64,000 nucleotides of DNA from Vesta saturnalis. Taxonomy: Eukaryota > Arthropoda > Insecta > Coleoptera > Lampyridae. The notes below the pieces were generated by a model that was not told the DNA's origin, searched no databases, and saw only the letters and a list, made by a program, of their open reading frames with translations. Of this stretch, positions 1-11,316 are shown piece by piece (the first letter of the stretch is position 1; the number at the start of each line of letters is the position of its first letter). The translations under genes were made by a program, and so were the position numbers. Where the stretch lies: the NCBI GenBank assembly GCA_036346205.1, contig JARFJB010002087.1, positions 7,681,501-7,745,500 of the forward strand, written 5' to 3'.

Positions 1-62
1 TTCGTGTCCCTGTCCGTGCCCGTGTCGGTGTCCGTGCCCGCGTCCGTGTCCGTGTCCGCGTC
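1..62. repeat. Hexamer repeat, GTCCGT-type, runs off the window edge
   Basis: Tandem GTCCGT/GTGCCC/GTCGGT hexamers. This is the reverse complement of the ACGGAC/ACGCAC arrays seen elsewhere in the window, notably at 62600-64000. Confidence 0.85.
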
Positions 63-955
63 ACATTCTGTGACCTTCTGATATAATTATCGTTTGGAAT
101 TCGTAGTTTACATCAATTTAATTGTTATATTATATTATATGGACTAATTACTTAACCTGCTTTTATAGCATTTGTAAATATTGTCGAGAACTTATTTTAC
201 CCAGTTTACAGTAGTTAGTAGTGTTATCTTGTTTTTGTGTATTCTCTGAATTGCCGGTTTCTTGCTTTTTTTATCGTTGAATTTCCATGTAAAATGATGA
301 GTCGTCATTTAGCGAATTTAATTACACTTAGAATAGGGGGCACATGGTTGCTTCTGTTTTAGGACAGTTGAAGAATAGATCTTGAGAGTCGAGGTTTAGA
401 TTATAAAGAGTGGAGTATGAAATTTAAAACAGTTAATATGTAGTTTACGAATTATTGTTGTCGGGTCTTCGGCGTCCCGTCGTCATTAGGGTCTCACACA
501 CGAGGCGATATTTTGCACGACTTGCTATGCGGCATACAGTGTCTGTCTAACTTTCATAAATTGGATCGCGCGTTAGTGCTCAACTACGGACTCAGTTGCA
601 CAAATACGTCGTCGGTGAAGGAACAGATTGCTACAAGTAAATTTGTACACAAAACAAACAAGAATTTAACCTTTAAATCAGGTCGCCCATCTTCCCCGTT
701 TTTGGTTTAAATTTAAATTTTTTTTTGCCATAGCAAGCTTTAGAACGGACTTGTAGACACCCATATCCAAAAAGACGGTTTTTGATTCAGTGCCTTCAGT
801 AGATGTTGTTACCTTTTCCAGTTTCTGAATGAATGTTAGCTATGTTGATGTGCAGTTTTATCTGTTGTTAATGTGATGTAATACACAATCACGCATTTCG
901 TTAACTGGCTTAGTATTAATGAGATAATTGTATGCTTGCCAATTTGAAATGTGCA
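63..955. other. AT-rich interval, nothing recognised
   Basis: There is one open frame at 513-710(+), but I see no recognisable domain, splice context or repetition elsewhere in the window. I do not call it a gene. Confidence 0.5.
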
Positions 956-959
956 ATAT

Positions 960-2130
960 TATATATCTTCACCGATGATAACAGAATCTGCTTCTGCATC
1001 CAAATGACTAATTCTTTCGGGTAAGTCGGCGTTAGGTGACTCCTTAGTGTTCAATAAGGCTTTCACCTGTGCCACCATCCATACTACGTCGTCTCGCCTC
1101 AAAAATCCTATCAATTCGTCCTTCCTTTTTTTGTCATCAATGATTGGACCATTTGCCGGATTTTTTGACTTACTAGATTAGGGAATATTAAATGCAGTAA
1201 TTTCTGACAGAGACTGAGGAATTTCCTTCAGAGAACGAAGTGATGGAAGTGAGGCCAATGCAATCGGGGTTTGTACGTCTGATTGTTCCTTTTACTGATA
1301 GGTGACCATCTAAAGTAACTTTGCCATAATGTGTATCCCAAACGAAGCCGATATGGCCAGAAGCACAAAATATGAATCTTCCTTGGACCAAACCTGAGGG
1401 AATGTGGGAACCTCCACACTCATCCATGCTATCTGGGTTTCTAAACGGAGTAGCCTTGAATAATCAATAAAAGCCCCTATGGCGTGTAGAGTTTGAATAA
1501 TAAATTTGCTTAGAGGTTCCTTAGAGTTTTAGCACTTATATTAAATGCTTGACGTGCCGATAGCATTTCATACATGAATGTTTGTGGCAATCTTTCTGCT
1601 CTGTTGAACACGATTGTGTTTCGTTTTTCATAGGTAAAGTTCATACCGACCTTTCCTTAATAGCACCCTTTCTTTGGAACTACACCCTCTATTTTGTCTT
1701 TTTCAAGAGAACCTGTGAATGTCCATTTGTCATAGGATAGTACTGCTTTGCATATGACACTTGCAGCTTCAAAGAGAATCCTCATGTTTTTCCAAGTTCA
1801 TCAAAATCATCCTTTGCGTTAGATGTTACGTCTGCTGTTGCTTTAAGTCATATGCGTTGGGGCTCATTCACCCTCTTTGGGTTGTTAAAGAAAACACCCA
1901 CACTGTCCAGTTCTTCCACAATAATTATTTCCTTTGTTTCTTGTTTTCATTTGTCCTTCATACAAACCATTATTAGTCACAATTGACTGAAGATGCCTTT
2001 AAATGGCAGCCATCGTAACATTGCGCTGGTGAAGAAAGTCATTTAATGAAGATATAAATTCTACAATTGTTGCTTCATCCAAAATGCATTGAGACAGTGC
2101 ATGACTACTAGGTGTAGATTTTGTTCGCAA
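960..2130 (-). pseudogene. Unrecognised broken coding region
   Basis: Minus-strand reading gives protein-like stretches in changing frames, interrupted by stops and shifts. The longest, 1188-1427, contains GRFIFCASGHIGFVWDTHYG and ends at a stop; stretches at about 1000-1190 and 1480-2130 look like parts of the same former gene. Composition is protein-like (many charged residues, few low-complexity runs), unlike the flanking AT-rich DNA. I do not recognise the family. It could be a transposon-derived protein, given its surroundings, or a decayed host gene. A protein-profile search of the frameshift-tolerant translation would decide. Confidence 0.35.
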
Positions 2131-2249
2131 TATATTGAACACATATTTTCCCAACATGGTTTGTGATATGCAATGTCCTTTGCAAGAAAATCACCTGGAC
2201 CTGTACAGTCACTTAGACGAATCTGAAGATTTCGTTTCTTGGGATCTAA

Positions 2250-2807
2250 ACACGCACATGCACACGAACACGCACACGCTCACGCACACGCACATACACA
2301 CGTCCACGCACACGCACACGCACACGCACACGCACACGCACACGCACACGCACACGCACACGCACACGCACACGCACACGCACACGCACACGCACACGCA
2401 CACGCACACGCACACGCACACGCACACGCACACGCACACGCACCACGCACACGCACACGCACACGCACACGCACAGCACGCACAGCACACGCACACGCAC
2501 ACGCACACGCACACGCACACGCACACGCACACGCACACGCACACGCACACGCACACGCACACGCACACGACACGACACACGCACACGCACACGCACACGC
2601 ACACGCACACGCACACGCACACGACCACACGCACACACACACGCACACACGACACACACGCACACACGCACACCACCACGCACACGCACACCACACGCAC
2701 ACACGACACACGCACACGCACACACGCACACACGCACACGACACACACGCACACACGCACACACGCACACCGCACACACGCACACACGCACACACGCACA
2801 CACGCAC

Positions 2808-2853
<46 letters not shown>

Positions 2854-2881
2854 CACACACGAACACATGCACACACGCACA
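2250..2881. repeat. CACACG hexamer satellite, about 630 bp
   Basis: Almost pure ACGCAC/CACACG hexamers with scattered one-base slips (CACGACACG, CACCACG), grading into pure CA dinucleotides near 2815-2850. Long open frames here (poly-His-Thr, Cys-Val, Arg-Val) are artefacts of the 6-base period and are not coding. Confidence 0.97.
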
Positions 2882-3688
2882 TGAGGGCGCCGTAGATGCA
2901 AAGGCGTTTTTCGTTGCCTCTCAATTTACAAATTGTCAACAATACAAAAAGTAAAGTTGCGTTCGCGTCATTTGAAAACGAAAATAGTAGTAATTGCTTA
3001 CTATTTTACAATAATTACTGTTTTCTGTTTGCAATTTCAGCAAGTTTAATTTTGTTAAAAAAAATAATAGATAAATCATTCTTTATTCATAAAGAATGCT
3101 TAGGCATTTGTTGTGTTGCGTTTCAACTTGTATTTTAACGAGTATACAATTATTCGTGTTGTAAAAAAAGAGTTTACTTGATAGATTTGTTTTATATTTA
3201 TTATATTATCATACCGTTTGATAAATAGTTAAGAAGAAATAATTTTAATCGTGATAGTTATTTACCTATTAAGTTTTGTATTCGTTTAATCGTTTACTTA
3301 GTTAGTAAAGTAAGTTAAATAAGTTTTCTAAACAAATTTGGTAGAAAAGTATATGTTTATAATTAATGTTTGTTTCAAGTTTAAGCACTAAATATTTTTA
3401 ATTGTTACCCATCTTGTTTTAAAAAAACTAAAGTTTTGCTGCAACCTCTGGAATATTTAAAATTTTAAACTGTTTTCTTTTTTATTAATGTTCACGATTG
3501 AATTATTTTTGCAATTAATAAAATATGAAGCGAATTAATTTGGATTTATATATAGATGTCTAAACAGGAATAAATAGAAATGAAACTTTCCGGATATGAA
3601 TACATATTAAACAAACGAAAACGAAAAGGAAACGTAGAAGTAACTAATACAAAAATTACAACGTCTTTTTCAAAAACTAACCATTTCT
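2882..3688. other. AT-rich interval, nothing recognised
   Basis: Strongly AT-rich, with no coding frame or repeat I can support. Confidence 0.5.
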
Positions 3689-4980
3689 CAAGAAAACAGA
3701 GAACCTGGGTCTACCTCGACGGAATTAGAAACTGAACCAAGTAGCAGCCAAATGGTGTCCGATTTCTTAATTTCTACAGTATGCTCAACTACTGATAAAG
3801 AACTGCTGGAGAGGAATTTGAAGGCAGTGTCAATATTCAGCTACAATCGACTTCTAGCAAAGATTGTACACTTGGTGACGGCGAAGAGAAATTTTTGCCA
3901 CTTTCTGAGAATCCAGGGTTATGGCAAAAAGCTTTATTTCCCCATCATGTTCAATTATAAGTAGATAATAGACCAGGTCATTATCAGATTAAAAATCAGA
4001 TTTATATAATAATGAAAAAGTTAAACGAGAGTTGTTATATTCTAAAGAAAACAATTCTGTATATTGTTCTTATTGCAAAATATTTAGTGTTGCAAATTCT
4101 GCGAAAACTATAAAATTAAGTAACTATAATTGGTTTAATGATTGGCATCATTTAAGTGAACATTTAGGTTACCACGAAAAATCAAGTTACATTTCCAGAA
4201 TTTGAAGCCATGGACAGATTTTTTTAAATCGAATGAAAAAGAATAAAACTATAGGCTCTGAAGCACAAAAGATATTCAATAAAGAAACAAAGTATTGGCA
4301 TGTCGTTATTGTGCGTATTTTTTATTCGGTTCAATTTTTGACTGAACAGAACTTAGCCTTTCGAGGTACTACTAATAAATTGTATGAACTTTTTTAAATA
4401 TATCGAAATGATCGCAAAATTCGACCATATTATATCTGAACATATCAACCGCTCTCAAATGGAAGCACACAAAGTTTCTCATTATCTTGGGGACAAAATC
4501 CAAAAAGTTATAACTTTATTAGGAATTTTTAAGATGAGAAAGAAATAAAGCTATATGTTTTTCGGTCCGTAACTATTTTCTGCCATCCTCGACAGTACAT
4601 CGGATGTCAGCCACCAGGAACAGATTTCAGTATGTATCAGATTCGTCAATTCGGGAGTTAGTATTGAAGAAGACTTCATAACTTTTTGTTCTGTTAATGA
4701 TGTTACCGGTGAAGGATTAACAAACTTTTTGTTATCGACGTTAAAAAAATATGAATTAGATATTTTTAATATCCAGGGTCAAGGTTACGATAATGGGGCA
4801 AACATGAAGGGTAAGCATAATGGTTTACAAAAAAAATTAAATATCAGTCCAAGAGCATTCTTTGTACCCTGTTGAACCTTATCGTTAAAGATGGCGCAAA
4901 GTCAAATATATTATTTGTACATTTTTTTGCTATAGTTGAGACCTTTAAGGTATCAATTATTGAAACATTTAATTGTTCAC
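3689..4980 (+). pseudogene. hAT transposase relic (ZMYM1-like), N-terminal half
   Basis: Read across several frameshifts, the plus strand follows a hAT transposase of the zinc-finger MYM-type 1-like group. A TTF-type zinc-finger segment (about 4040-4190) contains NNSVYCSYCKIFS. A DUF4371-like start near 4300-4390 reads FLTEQNLAFRGTTNKLYE. Catalytic-domain sequence at about 4590-4930 includes ILDSTSDVSHQEQIS and GQGYDNGANMKGKHNGLQ. Multiple stops and shifts make it inactive. The C-terminal dimerisation part is missing here, but the matching part survives at 16120-16380, and a 3' tail relic follows at 5110-5294. It therefore looks like a hAT copy that lost its middle. Confidence 0.75.
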
Positions 4981-5109
4981 AATTTATTAACTGTTAAATT
5001 GTTCTTTTTTGACATGACCGATTCACTAATTATTTTCGGTTGCTAGGGAGTAATTAATTATTATTTAAACATCTCTTTAAATTCTAAAGATTTAAATTAT
5101 AACAGTTCC

Positions 5110-5294
5110 GCACAATATGTTCAATGTTCCAATAATTTTGTTTAGAATTTTTACATTTATGAATAACCGCAAAAATAAATTAAAAAAAATTTCTACTATT
5201 TTATAACAAGGTTTGTTAATTTTTTTATACCAATGTTTAGAGGTGCACCTTTTGTTTTTGCACGACGGCGCTCGACAAAGTTTGGGTATCACTG
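5110..5294 (+). mobile_element. hAT 3' terminal relic
   Basis: This stretch matches 16390-16696, which lies just downstream of the hAT C-terminal coding relic and ends in GGCGCACCACTG, a hAT-type terminal inverted repeat. Here the terminus is decayed (TATCACTG). It sits downstream of the N-terminal hAT half, consistent with one internally deleted element. Confidence 0.55.
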
Positions 5295-5638
5295 CTTATA
5301 CCTAATATTGTAGTATGCACCGTTTGCTCAATTCAAGTGGTCTTAACGTGTAAATAAGGTGCTCAATCTAATATTTAAAACAAACTCTAATTTATAACGT
5401 AGACCATAATACACAAAAGCTATGATGTCAACTAGTTCGTGTCATTGGGTAACACCAAAAACACTACTTAATGATCATTCTCTAGTCAACTAATCATTTT
5501 TCGTTTTTCATCTCTTCACTATTACGAAGAAAGTAAGTAACAATGATATAATATACAAGTTGAACTAAAACTACATTTATTACAAATATAAATAAATAAT
5601 TTACAATAACAGATAAATTAATAAAGTAACAATTTAAT

Positions 5639-5874
5639 TTATTTTTTCCCTGCAACTGCTGCAAGTCCGGCGTACCCTTGAACTACAGGTAAAGCCTTTT
5701 CTGCTGCTTTAAATACATTTTTTCCAACTTTTTCCTGTAAAAAAATGTCACTTTTAAAATATTTTTCAATGTTAAACTTACTAATTTCTTCCACCCTTTC
5801 CATCGGCCTTCAGCATTGTTAACGAATGCGGATAAAACAAGTAATGCAAACACAAAAATAACTGTAATTTTCAT
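5639..5874 (-). CDS. Cecropin-type antimicrobial peptide precursor (copy A)
   Basis: Two exons on the minus strand: 5874-5782 (31 codons) and 5734-5639 (31 residues plus TAA), split by a 47 bp intron with GTAAGT donor and ACAG acceptor. The 62-residue precursor has a hydrophobic signal (MKITVIFVFALLVLSAF) and probable cleavage after AEG near residue 23. The predicted mature peptide starts RWKGWKKL, continues EKVGKNVFKAAEKALPVV and ends AVAGKK. Trp2, the basic amphipathic first helix, a Pro-containing hinge and a hydrophobic C-terminal helix are the cecropin layout. The terminal Gly-Lys-Lys is a likely amidation signal. By family knowledge it is secreted into haemolymph and permeabilises bacterial membranes. 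The start codon lies 70 bp downstream of a TATA box. The coding sequence encodes the same protein as copy B. Confidence 0.92.
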
Positions 5875-5943
5875 TTTGAAAATGTGAAGTTAAGTTAGCA
5901 GATGAAGAGTAAGTACTAATGAATATATCTTCGTTTTTCTTAC

Positions 5944-6079
5944 TATTTATAATATGAGTATTATAAAATGTAGTTGGGGAACTTGAAGCAAATTCCTTTA
6001 TATGAAAGTTATCTCAGGTTAAATACCAATACCAAAGTAGTGTTTATAAACATAGCTGTAAACGGATAAGGGGATTACC
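5944..6079 (-). promoter_or_regulatory. Promoter of cecropin copy A: TATA, GATA and κB-like sites
   Basis: In gene orientation: κB-like GGTAATCCCC (6079-6070) directly abutting CTTATC (a GATA motif read on the plus strand, 6065-6070), then AGATAA in the middle, a GGGGAACTTG-like second G-rich site, and TATAAATA (5951-5944) 70 bp before ATG. Adjacent κB and GATA sites are established control elements of Drosophila CecA1. Function here is inferred from conservation among copies A-D. Confidence 0.7.
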
Positions 6080-6495
6080 AACACTAATTTTTAAACTTTT
6101 CGTGCGTATTAACTTGATTGTCATTTTGGAATTGATTTGTCGTGAAGGTATTGAAAAGTTTTGTTTCCCAAATTGGCAGTACATTTTCAAGTAAAATATA
6201 TTGCGTTTGTTGAGATCTAAGGATTACTTAATTTTTCACTATTAAATCACATTAACGTAACTTTGAGGATAAGATCATTTATAAAACAAATCCGAATGAA
6301 CAATAATAAAAAAGGGGCGTTATCCTCTTTATTACATTTTTGAGCATTAGATGTGGATGGACAGTTTTTTTATTTGATTTGCACTTCTTTAAGTTGTATC
6401 AAGGTTTCATAGGGCTGTTAGTTTTGTCTTTGCCGGGTACATTGGTGGTCGAATATTTTAGTTTTCCCAAATTTCTGTTTCCAAGCCCAACATTA

Positions 6496-6730
6496 TGTTA
6501 AATAAATTGTTGTTTTGTTTATTTAGTGTTAAGTCTATAGAAAATCTATTTTTTTTATTTCTATGGTAAGGATCATGACATAGTTACAGTTATAAAATAT
6601 GACGCTTGTTGTTGTAGCAGTTTTTTTATACATAAAAGAATTGTTTGTTTCTAGTGTTATTTTAATAATAAAGTATAAAGTTAATTTAATAAATTGTGCC
6701 AGCTTATTACAAATTTAATATAATACAACA
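6496..6730 (+). repeat. 5' LTR of the copia element
   Basis: 235 bp, TGTTA...ACAACA. It contains AATAAAG motifs near its end. I count roughly a dozen differences by eye from the 3' LTR, including a 3-bp indel in a GTT run. Confidence 0.95.
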
Positions 6731-6744
6731 GGTTATGGGCCCAG
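6731..6744 (+). promoter_or_regulatory. Primer-binding site, initiator tRNA-Met half-molecule type
   Basis: GGTTATGGGCCCAG lies immediately after the 5' LTR and is complementary to the anticodon-stem region of eukaryotic initiator tRNA-Met. Drosophila copia primes with the 5' half of that tRNA rather than its 3' end. The match supports assignment to copia proper. Confidence 0.85.
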
Positions 6745-6792
6745 GAAACTCGGCATAAAATAAAACGTAAGACGTAATAAAGGCACGAAAAC

Positions 6793-7995
6793 ATGGCTAA
6801 TAAAATGGACGAATTAAATACAATCGAAAAACTGAAAGATGCTGAAGATTATCAAATGTGGAAATTTCAAGTTGACATATATTTTAAATCTTATGGCTTA
6901 TATGATATCATAACCGGTGCTGAAAAGTCGACAGCCGAAACTGCTACTGAATTCATAAAAAGAGATGCAAAAGCACAGCGAATAATTATAACAACACTGG
7001 ATGAAAAGCAACTAACGTACATAATGAATTGTCAAAATTCAAAGGAAATGTACGAAAAAATTTGCTCAATATATCAAAGAGATAACGAACAAAGTAAATG
7101 TATTCTTTTACAAGATTTCTTTAATTTCAGGTACGATAAAACTAACGACATGGCTACACATATATCCAAACTACAAAACTTAGCAATTAGGCTTAAAAAC
7201 ACAGGTCAAAAAATAGATGACAACATGTTTATTTCAAAGATTCTTACTACTCTACCAGAAGCATATAAATTCTTTATCAGTGCTTGGGAATCGACACAAG
7301 AAAATAATAGAACCTTAGAAAATTTAACTTCACGATTACTTACGGAAGAATTTCGTCATACTGGTACGGAACAAGAAGCTGCATTGACTTTTAAAGCAAC
7401 GAAACATAAGAAAACATCTGATAAGGTAGTAAACTTTCATGTTAATAAAACTAACCATTTTGGGAATAACAATCAAATAAAATGTTACAAATGCAATTTA
7501 CGAGGTCATCTAGCTAGATTTTGTCAAAAAAAAATCTGTAATATTTGTAAAAAAAGTAATCACGTAGAGAGAAATTGTTTCTTTAGACAAAAATCTAACG
7601 ATAAAGAAGGAAGTAATTCTAAAACCTCATTTCTGACATATACCGATGAAAACAACAAAATAAATACAAAAACTGGCTGGATACTAGATAGTGGCTCAAC
7701 ATCTCATTTTACTAACAATCAAAATTTATTAAAAAATACTCAGAATGCTAATGTAAATATAAATGTTGCAAAGAATGACCAAGTAATGCATGCAGATTTG
7801 AAAGGTACAATTGAAACAAAAGATGTTATACTTAAAAATGTTTTGCATGTACCCGATTTGGCTAAAAACTTATTATCAGTAAAATTAATCACACAAAATG
7901 GTGGTGAAGTAAAATTTTTGAAGAATAAGGTCGAAATATATAAAAATCATAAAAAAAATAATAGAAGGAGCTATAAAAGAGAGTGGCTTGTATGA
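6793..7995 (+). pseudogene. copia gag and protease region
   Basis: An open frame of 400 residues. Residues 1 to about 200 resemble copia-type Gag (UBN2 family), with LTTLPEAYKFFISAWES near residues 150-165. A CCHC zinc knuckle CYKCNLRGHLARFC spans about residues 231-244 and is followed by a second Cys-rich motif. The aspartic protease active site is at about residues 296-306, WILDSGSTSHF, with D-S-G intact. A shift in an A-run near 7950 breaks the frame, and coding continues in the next frame from 7988. The start ATG follows the primer-binding site by about 50 bp with no competing upstream ATG. Confidence 0.9.
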
Positions 7996-9141
7996 AATTG
8001 AACATGAGAGTGAAGAAAAGGCTTTAATGATTAAAGAATTGGATCCCTTACAAAACTGGCATATAAAACTAGGACATCTATCCGTTAACAATATAAGAAA
8101 TTTAATGAAAATGGCAGATGGTACAAAAATAAACAATTTTGAATCTGAATCTATCCGTGAAATATGCCTTAAAGCAAATCAAACAAGAGATTCATTTTCA
8201 AGTGATCGAAAAGGAGCCTCAAGACCATTAGAGATAGTGCATACAGATATCTGCAGACCAATAGATCCCACGACATGGGATGGAAAGAAATATTTTATTA
8301 CATTCCTCGATGACCATACCCACTTTACAATGGTGTATCTTTTAGCAAACAAATTTCAGGCTATATGTGCCATAAAAGAATATATACAAGAAGCAGAAGC
8401 CAAATGGAATTTAAAACCTTAAAACAAAGGAATTAGATTAGACTACACCATACCACATTCTCCTCAGCTTAACGGAAAAGCTGACAGATTAAATAGGACC
8501 CTAATGAATAAGGCGAGAGCGCTTATAGCAGAAAAGCAAACAAATAAAAACATGTGGGGTGAAGCAATCCGCACAGCTGCTTACCTATTGAACAGAAGCC
8601 CAACAAATACTTTAAATGTAACACCTTTTGAAAGATGGACAACATATCGTCCTAACTTATCAATGCTACAAGTATTTGGTTCAAAAGCACATGGAAAAGT
8701 TTTAGGACCTTTAAAGAAATTAGACGATCGTAGTAAAAGCTATATTTTTGTGGGATATGCACCAAACGGCTATAGACTGTGGGACGAAAATAAACGAAAA
8801 ATAATTATATCGAGAGACGTCATATTTGAAAATTATATACAAGAAAAGATTACAGCTAAAATCATAAATATTAAAGATGAAAACGTAGCAGATATGTACA
8901 ATCAAGATGAAAACAATTTGAGTGAAGTAGAAGCGAAAAATAAAGGAGAAAAACAAGAAATGCAAGAAGAAGAAACAAAATCAACAACAGTCAATAAGCA
9001 AAAAAGGGAAAGAAAATTACCAAGAAAATTTGAGGACTATGTTCTACTTACCTATGAAGAAGCTGTAACTGGACCAGATAACACCAAATGGATTGAAGCA
9101 ATTGAAGAAGAAAAGAAAGCGTTAAACAAGAATAATACATG
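7988..9141 (+). pseudogene. copia integrase region, broken
   Basis: The first part (7988-8422) holds the GAG-pre-integrase zinc motif (NWHIKLGHLS), CLKANQTRDSF and the integrase catalytic segment, with the first Asp in VHTDICRP and a following TFLDDHTHF. After a stop and probable deletion near 8422 the frame resumes through PHSPQLNGKADRLNRTL. The position where copia integrases carry the catalytic Glu (usually in an N-G-x-x-E-R context) is Asp here. The reading then runs through the integrase C-terminal GKNYIFVGY-like segment (SKSYIFVGYAPNGYRLWD) to a stop at 9139-9141. Confidence 0.85.
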
Positions 9142-10547
9142 AACATACCTTGATAAAAATGAAGTAAAAGCAGATAAAATACTCAGTAGTAGATGGGTTT
9201 TTCGAATTAAAGACGATGGACGTTATAAAGCACGATTAGTAATTCGTGGTTGCCAACAAGAACATGATGCAAAGTTTGAGGACATTTATAGTCCTGTAGT
9301 GAATATAGACTCTTTAAGAATACTTTTTGCTTTCGCAGCACAACATCAAAGTAAAATGATGCAGTTTGACATAAAAACTGCTTTTCTTTATGGTGATATA
9401 GACAAAGACATCTACATGATGCTACCTGAAGGTTTTCCAGTAAGCAATAAAATTTTCAAACTCAACAAAGCACTATATGGCTTAAAACAAGCTCCGCTTC
9501 AATGGAATAATTACTTCACTAATTTTTTGATGAACAGAGGATTAAAATACATCCGAAAGATGTATTTCCAAGAACGAAGATAATTCGATTATTTTAGCAA
9601 TATATGTGGACGATGGATTAATTATAGGCATAGAAGAAAAGATCAAAGAGTTGTTAAATGATATGAAACAGAAATTTGAATTGACTATTTGTGAAAACCC
9701 AAATTCGTTCCTTGGTATAGAAATTAAAAACGAGAAAGGTTACTTAAAATTGAGTCAGTTAAATTATGCAAGAAAGATCTTGACACGATTCAACATGGAC
9801 AATGCAAATCCCGTTAAAACTCCCATGATATCTCAAGAAATAAATAATACAGTCAAATATGCAAGAGAGTTTCCTTATCGTGAAGCTGTAGGAACTTTAC
9901 TATATTTGAGTAATAAAACCAGACCAGATCTATCATACACAATAAATTATTGCAGCCGAAAAGTGAACGAATCAACCAATGAAGCAATTGCAACAATTAA
10001 ACGTGTAATGCGGTACTTAAAAGGAAGTGAAAGTGATGGTATAACTTTTAAAACAGGTGAAACCGGAACTGATGAAGAAATTCATTTAAAAGCTTACAGT
10101 AATTCAGATTACGGAGGTGATGTGAATGACAGAAAAAGCACAAGTGGGTTTATAATCGTGCTTAATGCTGGACCCATTGCATGGCGTTCTAAGAAACAAC
10201 CTGTTATTGCATTATCAAGTGCTGAAGCAGAATTTATTGCAGCTAGTGAATGTTGTAGAGAACTAATGTAAAACTCTGTTAGTAGAATTGACAAACAAAA
10301 ATGTAAATATCGATATGTTTATAGATATATCAGTACAATACAAATGATTAAAAATGGACTTATGAATACTAGAAGTAAACACATCGATATCAAATTTAAA
10401 TATATTTGTGAAAAATTCTCAGAGGGTGTTTTAAATATTCAACATTGCCCAACCAATTATCAGTTGGCAGATATTTTCACTAAGCCGTTACCAGTTGTAA
10501 AGTTTAATACATTTAAAAAGGCTATTATGTCAGAAAGCAACAATTAA
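9142..10547 (+). pseudogene. copia reverse transcriptase and RNase H region, broken
   Basis: RT sequence begins before a TGA at 9139 and continues SSRWVFRIKDDGRYKARLV, then FDIKTAFLYGDIDKDIYM and LNKALYGLKQAP. A frameshift lies near 9560-9600, after which the catalytic YVDD box is intact at about 9603. RNase H follows with DYGGDVNDRKSTSGF and IALSSAEAEFIA. A second break near 10270 precedes a C-terminal segment with ADIFTKPLP, the usual copia ending, stopping at 10547, just before the purine tract and 3' LTR. An RNase H Asp appears replaced in AYSNSDY. Confidence 0.9.
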
Positions 10548-10553
10548 GGGGAG

Positions 10554-10786
10554 TGTTAAATATAATTGTTGTTTTGTTTATTTAATGTTAAGTCTATAGA
10601 AGATCTATTTTTTTTATTTCTATGGTAAGGATCATGACATAGTTACAGTTATAAAATATGGCGTTTGTTGTAGCAGTGTTTTTATACATAAAAGAATTGT
10701 TTGTTTCTAGTGTTATTTTAATAATAAAGAATAAAGTTAATTTAATAAATCGTGCCAGCTTATTACCAATTTAATATTATACAACA
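10554..10786 (+). repeat. 3' LTR of the copia element
   Basis: 233 bp, pairs with 6496-6730, and is preceded by a purine tract and followed by the CATTA target duplication. Confidence 0.95.
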
Positions 10787-11152
10787 CATTAATGATCTTA
10801 ATGCACATGTAATGCATATTTAATTATTTTACCTCAATAATAATGAAATAACTGGAATATTGTACTTTGGTAAGGAATGATTTGCGTTCATCTAAAGATG
10901 ATGATGACCACTTTATGGACCAAGCGATCAAGGTATCGTGATGAATAATAAATTAAATAGACAGTAAGTAATGTTTTAAAAGTGAAATTATTTTTTATGC
11001 AGGGTATAGTTGGTAAAAATGTATTTCTTGCGCGATCGGTCGTATTCTTTCATTTACAAGTTTTGCTGTCAGAGCTGCAACTTGCCGCCCATGACAAAAT
11101 AATAAAATACTTTTCTCATAATGAACATTTATCATCTCAATTTATTAATAAT

Positions 11153-11316
11153 CAAACTTGAAAGGTATATAACAGTTATCACCATAATTATTAAAAATAA
11201 ATGGTATTTTAATTTTTTCAAGCTCAACTAAATTGTCTATATTGTTCATAACCGCGGCGTTATTACATACTAAATTATTAAGCACTGAACTTTCTGACAT
11301 AAAATGTGAATCATCC
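11153..11316 (-). pseudogene. Block A copy of the unknown coding relic at 18172
   Basis: Collinear with 18172-18345(-). It shares the reading ending NNYGDNCYIPF-like residues but is cut off upstream, where it joins a different segment at about 11317. Family unknown. Confidence 0.4.

Larger units (their letters stand above)
6496..10786 (+). mobile_element. Ty1/copia LTR retrotransposon, full-length but decayed
   Basis: Flanking LTRs (6496-6730 and 10554-10786) begin TGTTAAAT and end ACAACA, and the element is bracketed by the 5-bp target duplication CATTA (6491-6495 and 10787-10791). Internally it shows a primer-binding site, gag-protease, integrase, reverse transcriptase and RNase H in copia order, then a purine tract AAGGGGAG before the 3' LTR. 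The paralogous locus at about 17920 lacks it, giving the empty site. Several frameshifts and a stop make it non-autonomous. It inserted into block A after the A/B duplication, or was absent from the parental copy. Confidence 0.95.

Noticed and set aside
2135..2901. Long open frames in all phases (poly-His-Thr, Cys-Val, Arg-Val, His-Ala)
   Set aside because: They are products of a six-base tandem repeat with no stops in several frames; no signal, domain or splice context. The same applies to the frames at 44143-44780, 54413-54853 and 62496-63978.
5683..5874. A 63-residue single-exon open frame at cecropin copy A
   Set aside because: It reads through the intron after KKLVS. The spliced form restores the cecropin second exon and is conserved in nine other loci; the same holds for the read-through frame at 53870-54103.
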